Part shown: positions 17,564-26,242 of the stretch, one piece after another
How positions within the stretch are numbered: the stretch's first letter is position 1
Layout: the number at the start of each line of letters is the position of its first letter
NCBI RefSeq assembly: GCF_008843145.1
Contig: NZ_CP030265.1
Coordinates: forward strand, 5,511,001-5,575,000
DNA length: 64,000 bases
Direction of reading: 5' to 3'
From: Skermanella pratensis
GTDB taxonomy: Bacteria; Pseudomonadota; Alphaproteobacteria; Azospirillales; Azospirillaceae
Made by a program: the position numbers and the translations under genes
Notes under the pieces: model-generated
The model's database searches: none
Told to the model about the DNA's origin: nothing
What the model saw: the letters and a program-made list of their open reading frames with translations, nothing else

Positions 17564-18898
17564 TCAGCCCGGTTTCCGGGCGACGAAGATCGTACCGAAC
17601 ACCGGCCGGCCGGCGTTGACGCGGAGCTGCTCGCGGGCGGCGGTCAACACCTCGAAGCCGGCGTCGGCCAGGGCATTCTCGACATAGGACCGGCGATGGG
17701 CGAAGCGGCCCGCCGTGGAAATTTCATAGTCGTCAAGGAAACACTCCTCGACCGAGAAGACGAACAGGCCGCCGGCTTCCAGGACGCCGGAGACCTTGGA
17801 GACGAACCCGTCGAGCCGGCCGATATAGCCGCACACGTCGGCGGCGACCGCGACCGAATAGGCGCGGTCGATCTCGCCCAGCGACTCCTGCAGGTTGACG
17901 GCTTCGATCTGGTCGTAGACGCGCTTCTCCAGCGCCTTGGCCAGCATGTTGCGGGAGATGTCGACGCCCTTCTGGAAGTCGGCGAGGTCGCGCAGCATGA
18001 GGCCGGCCAAGCCGGTCCCGCAGCCGAGGTCGAGGACGGAGGCGAAGCGCGACCGGCCGGGAGCGGCCTTCAGCAGGTAGCGGCGGACTAGGCCCGGCAC
18101 GCGGTATCGCAGCTTCTCGATCAGGTCGGTTTCGAAGTGGCTGGCGTAATCGTCGAACAGCCCCGCCACGAACTCGGGCGGAACGGTATCCATCGCCTCG
18201 TTCCGCAGCAATGCCAGCATGTGCCGCGACCGGGAATTCGTCGGGTCCAGTTCGACGGCCCGTTCGAACGCCGCCGCGGCGTCGGCGCGGCGGCCGGGGC
18301 TGCGGTGCAGGGCGTTGCCCATGTTGTGGTACAGTTCCGGCGCCTCGACGAAGGCCAGGGTACGTCGGCAGACCTCGATGCTGCGCCCGAAATCCTTCAG
18401 GAAATTCAGCGTGCTCGACAGGTTTACCGCCGCATCGGCCATGTCGGGGTGAGCCGCCAGGACGGTTTCGAACAGTTCGACCGCCGCCTCGTGGTTGCCC
18501 TGCCCCCGCATCGCGAGGCCCAGGTTCACGTAGAGCTGGGAATGCTGCTCGGGTTCCGAATTGTTGATCGCCTTCACGTGGAAGACGACCGCCTCGTCGA
18601 ACATCTGCAATTTCTGGAGATGCACGGCGAAGCCGTTGAGCAGTTCCCAGTCATGGGGCCTGACCATCACGGCGGTCGCCAGATCCTGGACCGCGTCGCC
18701 CAGTTCGCCCTGGCGGGCGCGGCAAGCTCCCCGCAGCGCCAGCAGGTCGGCGTCCTCCGGCAGGGCGCCGAGCGCCGCATCCACCAGGGCCCGGGTCCCT
18801 TCCAGGTCGCCGCGCGCCAGAAGGATGGTTGCGCGTTGCTTCAAATCCGCCATGCCAGCGGAATCGAGCGGTTCTTGCAGGGCTATCTCGGCAAGCAT
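17564..18898 (-). CDS. TPR-repeat protein with SAM-dependent methyltransferase domain
   Basis: Of 444 residues, the first 230 or so form several tetratricopeptide repeats (for example LYVNLGLAMRGQGNHEAAVELF). From about residue 285 a class I methyltransferase domain follows, with motif I VLDLGCGTGLAG. It lies between DUF1217 and flbT genes and only a few hundred bases from flagellin. I infer methylation of flagellin or another flagellar protein, by analogy with flagellin-modifying enzymes near fliC; the substrate is not proven. Confidence 0.85.
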   Translation of the reverse strand: MLAEIALQEPLDSAGMADLKQRATILLARGDLEGTRALVDAALGALPEDADLLALRGACRARQGELGDAVQDLATAVMVRPHDWELLNGFAVHLQKLQMFDEAVVFHVKAINNSEPEQHSQLYVNLGLAMRGQGNHEAAVELFETVLAAHPDMADAAVNLSSTLNFLKDFGRSIEVCRRTLAFVEAPELYHNMGNALHRSPGRRADAAAAFERAVELDPTNSRSRHMLALLRNEAMDTVPPEFVAGLFDDYASHFETDLIEKLRYRVPGLVRRYLLKAAPGRSRFASVLDLGCGTGLAGLMLRDLADFQKGVDISRNMLAKALEKRVYDQIEAVNLQESLGEIDRAYSVAVAADVCGYIGRLDGFVSKVSGVLEAGGLFVFSVEECFLDDYEISTAGRFAHRRSYVENALADAGFEVLTAAREQLRVNAGRPVFGTIFVARKPG

Positions 18899-18946
18899 TG
18901 ATTATCTCCAGCTCCCGACCGAACCGTCCGGCGGTCAAGGCGGCGT

Positions 18947-19687
18947 TCAGGCGAAAAGATTCAGCTTCCACTGCTCCGGACCGGCCGACACGGACGTGTC
19001 GTCGGAAAGCATCAGGAAGCGCTTGGCCATCTTGTCGACGAATTTCGGATCGCCCAGGTCGGAGACCTTCAGGCGTTTCTCGATCGCGGCGGCCTGCGCC
19101 TCGACCGACTGGTTGGCGATTTCCAGGGGCAGGCCCAGCGCTGTCGTAACGACATGGCGCAGGCGCTGGTCGCCCAGGATGTCGTAGGCGTTCTTGACGC
19201 TCGCGGCATTGTCCTTCAGGTACAGGGCCAGGGGGACAGCCGAATTCTGGGTGGCCAGTCCGTCGTTGTACCGGCTCTTGACGTAGAGTTCGGCCAAGTC
19301 GTCCTTGGTGCTTTCCCGCTGGATCTGCCCGAGCCCCTTCTCGCCGAACTGGAGCAGGCTGGCGGCCGCCTTGTAGCGCTTGTCGGTCAGCCTGTTCATC
19401 AGGGCGTCGGAATCCTCGGCCTTCTGGGTCAGGGCCTTCCTGATCAGGCCCATCTTGTCCGTTTCCTTGCCGAGATCCACCGCATTCAGGACGAACTGCG
19501 TCAGGCGGCGGTCCTTGAACAGATCATCGACCGACTTGACGCTCTGGATCTTGTCGCGGAAATAGTTCACCTCCGCCTTGACGTCCTTCCTGGCAGCCAT
19601 CTTCTCCAGTGCCGTGTCGCTCTGCTTGAGGGCCAGCTGATAGGCCGCCAGGGCCGGCATTTTGTAGAAGACGATGCTGTTGGACAT
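18947..19687 (-). CDS. DUF1217-family flagellar-associated protein
   Basis: This 246-residue helical protein contains SVDDLFKDRRLTQFVLNAVDL, a pattern typical of the DUF1217 family found in alphaproteobacterial flagellar loci. No signal or membrane segment is seen. It lies between flaF and the methyltransferase on the same strand, with short gaps. The molecular role is unknown. Confidence 0.75.
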   Translation of the reverse strand: MSNSIVFYKMPALAAYQLALKQSDTALEKMAARKDVKAEVNYFRDKIQSVKSVDDLFKDRRLTQFVLNAVDLGKETDKMGLIRKALTQKAEDSDALMNRLTDKRYKAAASLLQFGEKGLGQIQRESTKDDLAELYVKSRYNDGLATQNSAVPLALYLKDNAASVKNAYDILGDQRLRHVVTTALGLPLEIANQSVEAQAAAIEKRLKVSDLGDPKFVDKMAKRFLMLSDDTSVSAGPEQWKLNLFA

Positions 19688-19717
19688 GGTCCGGCTCCCG
19701 AAGGTGGAACGATCCCC

Positions 19718-20119
19718 TTACGCGCCGCGGCGCTCGCTCTGAGGTCCCGCTGCCATCGGCGGCGCCTCGCTCTGGGCTGCGAGCCCCTCGATCATCTGGG
19801 TGTTGATGTCGATCAGGAAATCGACGTCCAGCTTGCCGGTGGCGTTCTCGTCGATTTCGCGGATGACGGTCTGCCCGATGGAGATGATCTGGGCGCGCAG
19901 CGGTGCCGGCAGGCGGTTCTGATCGTCCCGCAGCAGGTTGACGACGGTCTGCCAGAGCAGCCTGTTGTCCGACGCTGCCCTTACGAGCCCTATTCCATCC
20001 GGGTTCGCCTTGCCCTCGATCAGGCCGAAAGTCACGCGCTTGAAAAGATTCGCCTCCTGCGAGCGATAATCTGTCTTCATCATCGCCGCCTGTTTGTAGG
20101 CCTTGAGATTCGTGTTCAT
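19718..20119 (-). CDS. flaF: FlaF flagellar biosynthesis regulator
   Basis: This 133-residue protein has the FlaF pattern: an N-terminal AYKQ helix, an NRLLWQTVVNLLRDDQNRLP core, then LRAQIISIGQTV. The start at 20119 (MNTNLKAYK) is preferred over the upstream open frame. FlaF promotes flagellin synthesis and opposes FlbT in related bacteria. It is the first gene after flagellin, about 130 bases downstream, beyond a strong hairpin. Confidence 0.85.
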   Translation of the reverse strand: MNTNLKAYKQAAMMKTDYRSQEANLFKRVTFGLIEGKANPDGIGLVRAASDNRLLWQTVVNLLRDDQNRLPAPLRAQIISIGQTVIREIDENATGKLDVDFLIDINTQMIEGLAAQSEAPPMAAGPQSERRGA

Positions 20120-20211
20120 TGCCACGTCCGTTCTGAACCGCTTCCGGTGATGGTTTCGAGTGGGGAGAAAGGAATACCGCCAAGCGCGCCGAGAACGTCG
20201 GGAGGTCGCAG

Positions 20212-20245
20212 CCGCCCTTTCCGGACCGGAGCCCGGAAAGGGCGG
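20212..20245 (-). terminator. 13-base hairpin after the flagellin stop codon
   Basis: CCGCCCTTTCCGG (20212-20224) pairs perfectly with CCGGAAAGGGCGG (20233-20245) across an 8-base loop. It sits 8 bases beyond the flagellin stop on the minus strand. No U-tract follows, so it may be an mRNA-stabilising or attenuating hairpin that lowers flaF expression relative to flagellin, rather than a strict terminator. Confidence 0.6.
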
Positions 20246-20252
20246 GGCGACC

Positions 20253-21071
20253 TTAACGGAACAGGCCCAGCAGCGACTGCGGCGACTGGTTGGCGATCGA
20301 CAGCGCCTGGCTGGAAAGCTGCTGCTTGACCTGCAGCGACTGCAGGCGGGCACTTTCCTTGGCGAGGTCGGCGTCGACGATGGCGCCCAGGCCGGTGTTG
20401 GTCGCGTCGGCGATCGCGTTGTTGAACCCGATCTGGTTGGTGACCCGGCGGCTGTCGGCAGCCAACTGGTTCATCCCCGTGCCGAGCTCTTTCATGGCTT
20501 CGTCGACGCCGGCGCCGTCCGCGATCAGGGCGGCGGCTCCGGTGGCATCCGTTACAGCGGTAAGCTTGTCCAGCACGTCGGTCTTGAGATCCTTCGCCTT
20601 CACCTCGATGTTGCCGCCATCGACGTTGGAGATGATCTTCTGGCCGGTAGTGCTGTCGATCAGATTGACACCGTTGTACTTCGCGTCCTTGATGAAGTTG
20701 TCGATGTCTTCCTTCAGGGTCGTATACTGTGCATTGTAGTTGGCACGGTCGGTAGCGTTCAGAGCTTCGTCGGACAGCTTGGTGAGGACGACGCGGACGT
20801 CCTGGAGCGACTTGGAGATGTTTTCGCCGGCCTTGACGGCGACGTCGATCATGCCCTTGCCGACCGCGAGACGCTCGTTCACCGCGCCGATCGCCTTGAC
20901 ATCGCTGCGGATGCCTTCCGCGACGGCGTAGGACGCGCCGTCGTCATAAGCGTCGGCAACGTTCAGGCCGGTGCTGATGCGTTTCTGCGTCGACGACAGG
21001 GATTCGCTGACGCTGTTCAGGTTCTTCAGGGCAACCATCGCCCCGATGTTGGTATTGACTGAGTTGGCCAT
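20253..21071 (-). CDS. Flagellin
   Basis: The 272-residue protein has the conserved D0/D1 ends. The N-terminus (VNTNIGAMVALKNLN ... STQKRISTGLNVADAYDDGA) and C-terminus (VDADLAKESARLQSLQVKQQ ... QSLLGLF) assemble the filament core. The central region is short, so there is almost no D2/D3 surface domain. It is secreted by the flagellar type III apparatus. The gene heads a leftward set including flaF, a TPR-methyltransferase and an flbT-like gene. A 16-base palindrome lies 75 bases upstream. Confidence 0.97.
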   Translation of the reverse strand: MANSVNTNIGAMVALKNLNSVSESLSSTQKRISTGLNVADAYDDGASYAVAEGIRSDVKAIGAVNERLAVGKGMIDVAVKAGENISKSLQDVRVVLTKLSDEALNATDRANYNAQYTTLKEDIDNFIKDAKYNGVNLIDSTTGQKIISNVDGGNIEVKAKDLKTDVLDKLTAVTDATGAAALIADGAGVDEAMKELGTGMNQLAADSRRVTNQIGFNNAIADATNTGLGAIVDADLAKESARLQSLQVKQQLSSQALSIANQSPQSLLGLFR

Positions 21072-21544
21072 CCGAGCCTCACGTTTTGGATTGAAGCGAC
21101 TTTCTGCCGCCTAATGATGTTGGCGCGGAAACATGAATAAGATCTTAATATCGGGATATTATGACTTATGTATTATGTCAGTACTTGGATTATTACTTGT
21201 AGTCGTTGGGTATTTACTTAGCGCAGATGTCTCGCTCCACAGTCTTTCTGCATGGGTTTTCTTGCAGGAAGCGAAAAGGTGCGTTTCCTAATGCGTTTCC
21301 TATTACAACTCGCGATGAGTCATCCAGAAAACGGAAGGGCTGAAACCGTATCGCTGCCACGGGGTAACAATCATGGAGCTGTATACAACTCTTGATAGCG
21401 GCTCCTCGGACGAGTCCTTGCGCAAGGGCCTATGACGTTCCTGTTCATCCGAAGATCATAGGAGACAGCCGTGCCAGTCACGGCGCCCTCGCCATGCCGG
21501 TCTCCAAGCCAGGGCCTCTCCCGCCTGCGGCTCGGGCGGGGCAA
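21072..21544. promoter_or_regulatory. Flagellin upstream region with 16-base palindrome
   Basis: The region is AT-rich near 21120-21220. It holds the perfect palindrome TAATATCGGGATATTA at 21146-21161, about 75 bases upstream of the flagellin ATG (minus strand), a plausible operator. I could not find a clear sigma-28 or sigma-54 promoter. The rest, up to the end of the DHOD-like gene, holds no supported gene. Confidence 0.4.
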
Positions 21545-22543
21545 CTACCCCTCGGCTCGCCAGCCCTGAAGCACGCGCATGTAGTTCGCCCGCTCGAAGG
21601 CCGCCGGGTCGGGGCAGCGCCGCAGGTTCATGCTGCCCTGCATCTGCTCCAGGGAGGCGTAGTCGCGCTCCTCCATCCAGCGGCGAAGCCCCTCGACCAG
21701 CACGGTCAGGTGCTCCGGGCCGTGGCGCAGCAGGGACGACACGGTCTGCACCGCGTGGGCTCCGGCCATCACCGCCTTGACCACGTCCTCCACCCGATGG
21801 ACCCCGCCCGATGCCGCCAGCGCGGGCCGCACCCGGCCCGAGAGGATCGCCAGCCAATGGAGGCGCAGCAGCAGTTCCGACGAGTCCGAAAGCTGGACCC
21901 GCGGCGTCACCTCCAGCGCCTCGATGTCGATGTCGGGCTGGTAGAAGCGGTTGAACAGCACCACCCCGTCGATCCCGACATCCTCCAGCCGCCGGACGAC
22001 CGCGGCGACGCTGGAGAAGAAGGGCGACAGCTTCACCGCGACCGGGATCGAGACCGCGCGGCGGACGGCGACGGCGACGCCGACCAGCCGGTCCTCGACC
22101 ACCTGTCCGGGTTCGTTGGGATTGGCGGCCACGGCATAGACGTTCAGTTCCAGCGCGTCGGCGCCGGCCTCCTCCATCAGCTTGGCGTAGCGGATCCAGC
22201 CCGACCGGCTGACGCCGTTCAGCGAGGCGATCACCGGCACGCCGACCGCGTTCTTGATGCGGCGGATCTGCTCCAGGTAGCCCTCGGGTCCCAGCGCGAA
22301 GCCGTCGAGCGGCGGCAGATAGCTGAGCGCCTCGGCGAAGCTCTCGGCCGGACGCTCCGCGGCATGGACGGCCGCCAGCTGTTCGCCGGAGATCTGCTCC
22401 TCGAACAGGGAATGCATGACGATGGCGGAGGCCCCGGCATCCTCCAGCCGACGCACCATGTCCAGGTCGTCGACCAGGGGCGACGCGCCCGGCATGATCG
22501 GATGGGGCAACTCGAAACCGAGATAGCGCGTGCGCAGGTCCAT
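21545..22543 (-). CDS. Dihydroorotate-dehydrogenase-like flavoprotein
   Basis: The 332-residue TIM-barrel protein is of the DHOD/PreA type: LRTRYLGFELPHPIMPGASP at the N-terminus, VIASLNGVSRSGW, ADALELNVYA, and a phosphate-binding SGGVHRVEDVVKAV near the C-terminus. It starts 27 bases after nifJ, so the two form an operon. DHOD-like proteins adjacent to pyruvate:ferredoxin oxidoreductases are common. They probably perform a ferredoxin- or flavin-linked reduction rather than pyrimidine synthesis, but the substrate is unknown. Confidence 0.85.
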   Translation of the reverse strand: MDLRTRYLGFELPHPIMPGASPLVDDLDMVRRLEDAGASAIVMHSLFEEQISGEQLAAVHAAERPAESFAEALSYLPPLDGFALGPEGYLEQIRRIKNAVGVPVIASLNGVSRSGWIRYAKLMEEAGADALELNVYAVAANPNEPGQVVEDRLVGVAVAVRRAVSIPVAVKLSPFFSSVAAVVRRLEDVGIDGVVLFNRFYQPDIDIEALEVTPRVQLSDSSELLLRLHWLAILSGRVRPALAASGGVHRVEDVVKAVMAGAHAVQTVSSLLRHGPEHLTVLVEGLRRWMEERDYASLEQMQGSMNLRRCPDPAAFERANYMRVLQGWRAEG

Positions 22544-22570
22544 GATCGCTTCCCTCCGCTCGATGAGTGG

Positions 22571-25500
22571 TCAGTCGGCCGTGGGCTCGACGAAGCCCGC
22601 CATGTGGCGGTAGAGGTCCAGGCGCAGCCTGTTCTCGGTCTCCGCTGCCTTGAGCAGCCGCCGGAACCGCTCGGGGTCGTCGCGCCGGACGACGCCGAAG
22701 CGGGTTTCGTTGGCCATGAAGTCGGCAAGCCGCGCCTTGGGCGGACCGCTGTCCAGCTGAAGCGGCGGCTGTCCCGCCGCGAGCCGGCGCGGATCGTAGC
22801 GGAACAGCGGCCAGTGGCCGCTCTCGACCGCCAGCTTCTGCTGGTCGAGCTGGTGGCACAGGTCGTAGCCGTGGGCGACGCAGGGGCTGTAGGCGATGAT
22901 CAGGGACGGGCCGGGATAGGACTCGGCCTCCATGAAGGCCCTGACCGTCTGCGCGTCTTTGGCGCCGAACGCGACATGGGCGACATAGACGTGGCCGTAG
23001 GCCATCGCCAGCATGCCCAGGTCCTTCTTTCCGACAGCCCGGCCGGCCATGGCGAACTTGGCCGACGCGCCGAGCGGCGTCGCCTTCGACTGCTGGCCGC
23101 CGGTATTCGAGTAGACCTCCGTGTCCAGCACCAGCACGTTCACGTCCCGGTCGGACGACAGCACGTGGTCCAGGCCGCCATAGCCGATGTCGTAGGCCCA
23201 GCCGTCGCCGCCGACGATCCAGACGGACTTGGGCGCGAGATAGTCGGCCAGAAGCTCCAGCCGCCGGGCGGCGGGGCCGGCGATCCCGGCCAGATGCCGG
23301 CGCAGCTCCAGGACGGCCTCCCGCCGGGCCTTGAGGGCGCCTTCCCCGGCGGGTCCTTCCGCCAGCAGGTCCTGCACCGGAATACCGGAAAGCTCATGCT
23401 CCAGCCCGCGCAGCAGGCTCCTGGCCTGGTCGGCCAGCTGGTCGATCCCGACCCGGATGCCGAAGCCGAACTCGGCATTGTCCTCGAACAGGGAGTTGGC
23501 CCAGGCCGGTCCCCGCCCGTCGGCATTGGTCGCATAGGGCGTGGTCGGCAGGTTTCCGCCATAAATGGACGAGCAGCCGGTGGCGTTGGCGATGACGGCG
23601 CGGTCGCCGAACAGCTGGGTCAGCAGCTTGACGTAGGGCGTCTCGCCGCAGCCGGCGCAGGCGCCGGAGAACTCGAACAGCGGCTCGAACAGCTGCACCT
23701 GCTTGACGTTGTGCGGCACCAGTTCGCGCGGGGCTTCCGGCACCTGCCGGAAATAATCCCAGAGCGGCCGGGCCGCCGGGCGCACCGCCTCGGCCGGCCG
23801 CATTTCCAGCGCCTTGCGGCGGGGATTGCCCTTGTCCTTGGCCGGGCAGACCTCGACGCACAGGGTGCAGCCGGTGCAGTCGTCGGGAGCCACCTGGAGC
23901 AGGTACTTCGCCCCCTGGAACTCGTCGCCGCGGTAGTCGAGGGTCACGAATCCTTCGGGAGCGTCCGCCAGGTCGGCGGGTGCGGCGGCCTTGACCCGGA
24001 TCGCGGCGTGCGGGCAGACCATCGCGCATTTGTTGCACTGGATGCACAGCTCGGCGTTCCAGACCGGGATCTCGGTCGCGATCATGCGCTTCTCGTAGCG
24101 CGTGGTGCCCAGCGGCCAGGTCCCGTCCACCGGGAAGGCGCTGACCGGCAACCGGTCGCCGTGCCCGGCGAGCATCAGCGCCGTGACCCTTTGGACGAAA
24201 TCCGGCGCGTCTCCGGGAACGGCCGGCGGCCGGGGAAGGCCGGTGGGCCGGGACGGCCCCCTGGCCGGAACCGGGACCGGCACCAGATGGGCCAGCGCCT
24301 CGTCCACGGCGGCATTGTTGCGCCGGACCATCTCCTCGCTGCGGCGGCCGTAGGTCTTCTCGATCGCGGCACGGATCTCGGCGATCGCCTCGTCGCGCGG
24401 CATCACCTCGGACAGGGCGAAGAAGCAGGTCTGCATGATGGTATTGATGCGGCGCCCCAGCCCCGCCTCCCGGGCGACCCGGCTGGCGTCGATCGCGTGG
24501 AGCCGCAAGGCCCGCTCGATCGCCAGTTCCTGGACCTCGCGGGGCAGCCGGGCCCAGACCTCCTCCGGGGTGCCGGGAAGGTTCAGCAGCACCTGGGCGC
24601 CCGGAGCGGCCAGCTCCAGGACGTCGGCCCGCTCCAGCAGGGGGGCGTGGTGGCAGGCGACGAAATCCGCCTTGCGGATCAGCCAGGGAGCGTTGACCGG
24701 GTTCCGGCCGAAACGCAGGTGGGAGACGGTGGTGGCGCCGGCCTTGCGGCTGTCATAGACGAAATAGCCCTGGGCATGGGCGCCCGTATGCTCCGCGATG
24801 ATCTTCAGCGAGTTCTTGTTGGCGCCGACCGTCCCGTCCGAGCCCAGGCCGAAGAACACCGCCCGCATGGTGTCGGGCGGCTCGATGTCGAAATCCGGGT
24901 CGAAGGACAGCGAGGAATGGCTCACGTCGTCGGTGATGCCGAGGGTGAAGCGCCGCTTCGGCTGCGGCTTGGTCAGTTCCTCGAACACCGCCGCGGCCAT
25001 GCCGGGCGTGAACTCCTTGGACGACAACCCGTAGCGTCCGCCGATCACCACGGGACGGGCCGGGAACTCCGCGGGGGCGTCGGCCAGCGCCGCGACCACG
25101 TCGAGGAACAGGGGTTCGCCGACCGATCCCGGCTCCTTGGTCCGGTCCAGCACCGCGACCGCACGGACCGAGGGCGGCAGTGCCTCCAGGAAGCCGGCGG
25201 TGTCGAAAGGCCGGTAGAGCCGCACGGTCAGCGCGCCGACCTTGTGGCCGCGCGCCGCCAGCCAGAGCGCGGTTTCCCGCACCGTCCGGGCGCCCGATCC
25301 CATGGCGACCACCACCCGCTCGGCGTCCGGCGCGCCGTCATAGTCGAACGGGGCGTAGCGGCGGCCGGTCAGCGCCGCGAAGCGGTCCAGGACGCCGCGG
25401 ACGATGCCGGGGCAGGCTTCGTAATAAGGGTTGCAGGCCTCGCGCGCTTGGAAGAAGACGTCGGCGTTCTGCGCGGTGCCGCGGATCACGGGATGATCGG

Positions 25501-26176
25501 GGGTCAGCGCCCGCCGGCGCAGGGCGTCGACCGCGTCCCCGTCCAGCATGGCCCCCACCTGCTCGTCGTCCAGCGGGGTCACTCGGTTCAGCTCGTGGGA
25601 GGTGCGGAACCCGTCGAAGAAATGGATGAACGGGATGCGGGACTCCAGGGTCGCGGCATGGGCGACCAGGGCCATGTCCTGCGCCTCCTGCACGGTGGAA
25701 GACGCGAGCATCGCGAAGCCGGTCTGGCGGCAGGCCATCACGTCGGAATGGTCGCCGAAGATCGACAGGGCATGGGTCGCCAGGGTGCGCGCCGCCACGT
25801 GGAGCACGAACGGCGTCAGCTCGCCCGCGATCTTGTAGAGGTTGGGAATCATCAGCAGCAGGCCCTGGGACGCCGTGAAGCTGGTCGCCAGCGCGCCGGC
25901 CTGGAGCGCGCCGTGGATCGCCCCGGCGGCCCCGCCCTCAGACTGCATCTCGACCACCCGGGGGACCTGCCCCCACAGGTTGGGCCGCCCCTTGGCCGCC
26001 CATTCGTCGGCCAGCTCGCCCATGGGCGAGGCGGGAGTTATGGGGTAGATCGCGATGACCTCGCTGGCCCGGTACGCGACGGAGGCCGCGGCCTGGTTGC
26101 CGTCGATGATCTCGCCGGCCTGAGTCCGGTCCTCCCCGGAGCTGCGTGCGATGGCTACGGACCCGTCGTCGGGCAT
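22571..26176 (-). CDS. nifJ: Pyruvate:ferredoxin (flavodoxin) oxidoreductase
   Basis: The single-chain enzyme has 1201 residues, normal for the family. The order is: pyrimidine-binding domain (IYPITPASPMGE), gamma domain, two 4Fe-4S clusters (CIQCNKCAMVCP and CTGCTLCVEVCP), a further Cys pair (GACAGCGE), and the TPP-binding domain (GDGWAYDIGYGGLDHVL; SNTGGQQSKATP). It converts pyruvate and CoA to acetyl-CoA and CO2, reducing ferredoxin or flavodoxin. In diazotrophs it can feed nitrogenase; no nif genes are visible here. GGGAGG precedes the ATG, and a perfect Fnr-like palindrome lies about 53 bases upstream. Confidence 0.97.
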   Translation of the reverse strand: MPDDGSVAIARSSGEDRTQAGEIIDGNQAAASVAYRASEVIAIYPITPASPMGELADEWAAKGRPNLWGQVPRVVEMQSEGGAAGAIHGALQAGALATSFTASQGLLLMIPNLYKIAGELTPFVLHVAARTLATHALSIFGDHSDVMACRQTGFAMLASSTVQEAQDMALVAHAATLESRIPFIHFFDGFRTSHELNRVTPLDDEQVGAMLDGDAVDALRRRALTPDHPVIRGTAQNADVFFQAREACNPYYEACPGIVRGVLDRFAALTGRRYAPFDYDGAPDAERVVVAMGSGARTVRETALWLAARGHKVGALTVRLYRPFDTAGFLEALPPSVRAVAVLDRTKEPGSVGEPLFLDVVAALADAPAEFPARPVVIGGRYGLSSKEFTPGMAAAVFEELTKPQPKRRFTLGITDDVSHSSLSFDPDFDIEPPDTMRAVFFGLGSDGTVGANKNSLKIIAEHTGAHAQGYFVYDSRKAGATTVSHLRFGRNPVNAPWLIRKADFVACHHAPLLERADVLELAAPGAQVLLNLPGTPEEVWARLPREVQELAIERALRLHAIDASRVAREAGLGRRINTIMQTCFFALSEVMPRDEAIAEIRAAIEKTYGRRSEEMVRRNNAAVDEALAHLVPVPVPARGPSRPTGLPRPPAVPGDAPDFVQRVTALMLAGHGDRLPVSAFPVDGTWPLGTTRYEKRMIATEIPVWNAELCIQCNKCAMVCPHAAIRVKAAAPADLADAPEGFVTLDYRGDEFQGAKYLLQVAPDDCTGCTLCVEVCPAKDKGNPRRKALEMRPAEAVRPAARPLWDYFRQVPEAPRELVPHNVKQVQLFEPLFEFSGACAGCGETPYVKLLTQLFGDRAVIANATGCSSIYGGNLPTTPYATNADGRGPAWANSLFEDNAEFGFGIRVGIDQLADQARSLLRGLEHELSGIPVQDLLAEGPAGEGALKARREAVLELRRHLAGIAGPAARRLELLADYLAPKSVWIVGGDGWAYDIGYGGLDHVLSSDRDVNVLVLDTEVYSNTGGQQSKATPLGASAKFAMAGRAVGKKDLGMLAMAYGHVYVAHVAFGAKDAQTVRAFMEAESYPGPSLIIAYSPCVAHGYDLCHQLDQQKLAVESGHWPLFRYDPRRLAAGQPPLQLDSGPPKARLADFMANETRFGVVRRDDPERFRRLLKAAETENRLRLDLYRHMAGFVEPTAD

Positions 26177-26228
26177 GGCATCCTCCCGCTATTTTCCGCC
26201 AGCATCGGCGGAAAGCGGAAGCGCCGCA

Positions 26229-26242
26229 TTGACATCGGTCAA
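26229..26242. promoter_or_regulatory. Fnr/Dnr-like palindrome upstream of nifJ
   Basis: TTGACATCGGTCAA is a perfect TTGAC-N4-GTCAA palindrome. It lies 53-66 bases upstream of the nifJ start and overlaps the end of the dehydratase gene. Its position and sequence suit anaerobic control of an oxygen-sensitive enzyme. Confidence 0.65.
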
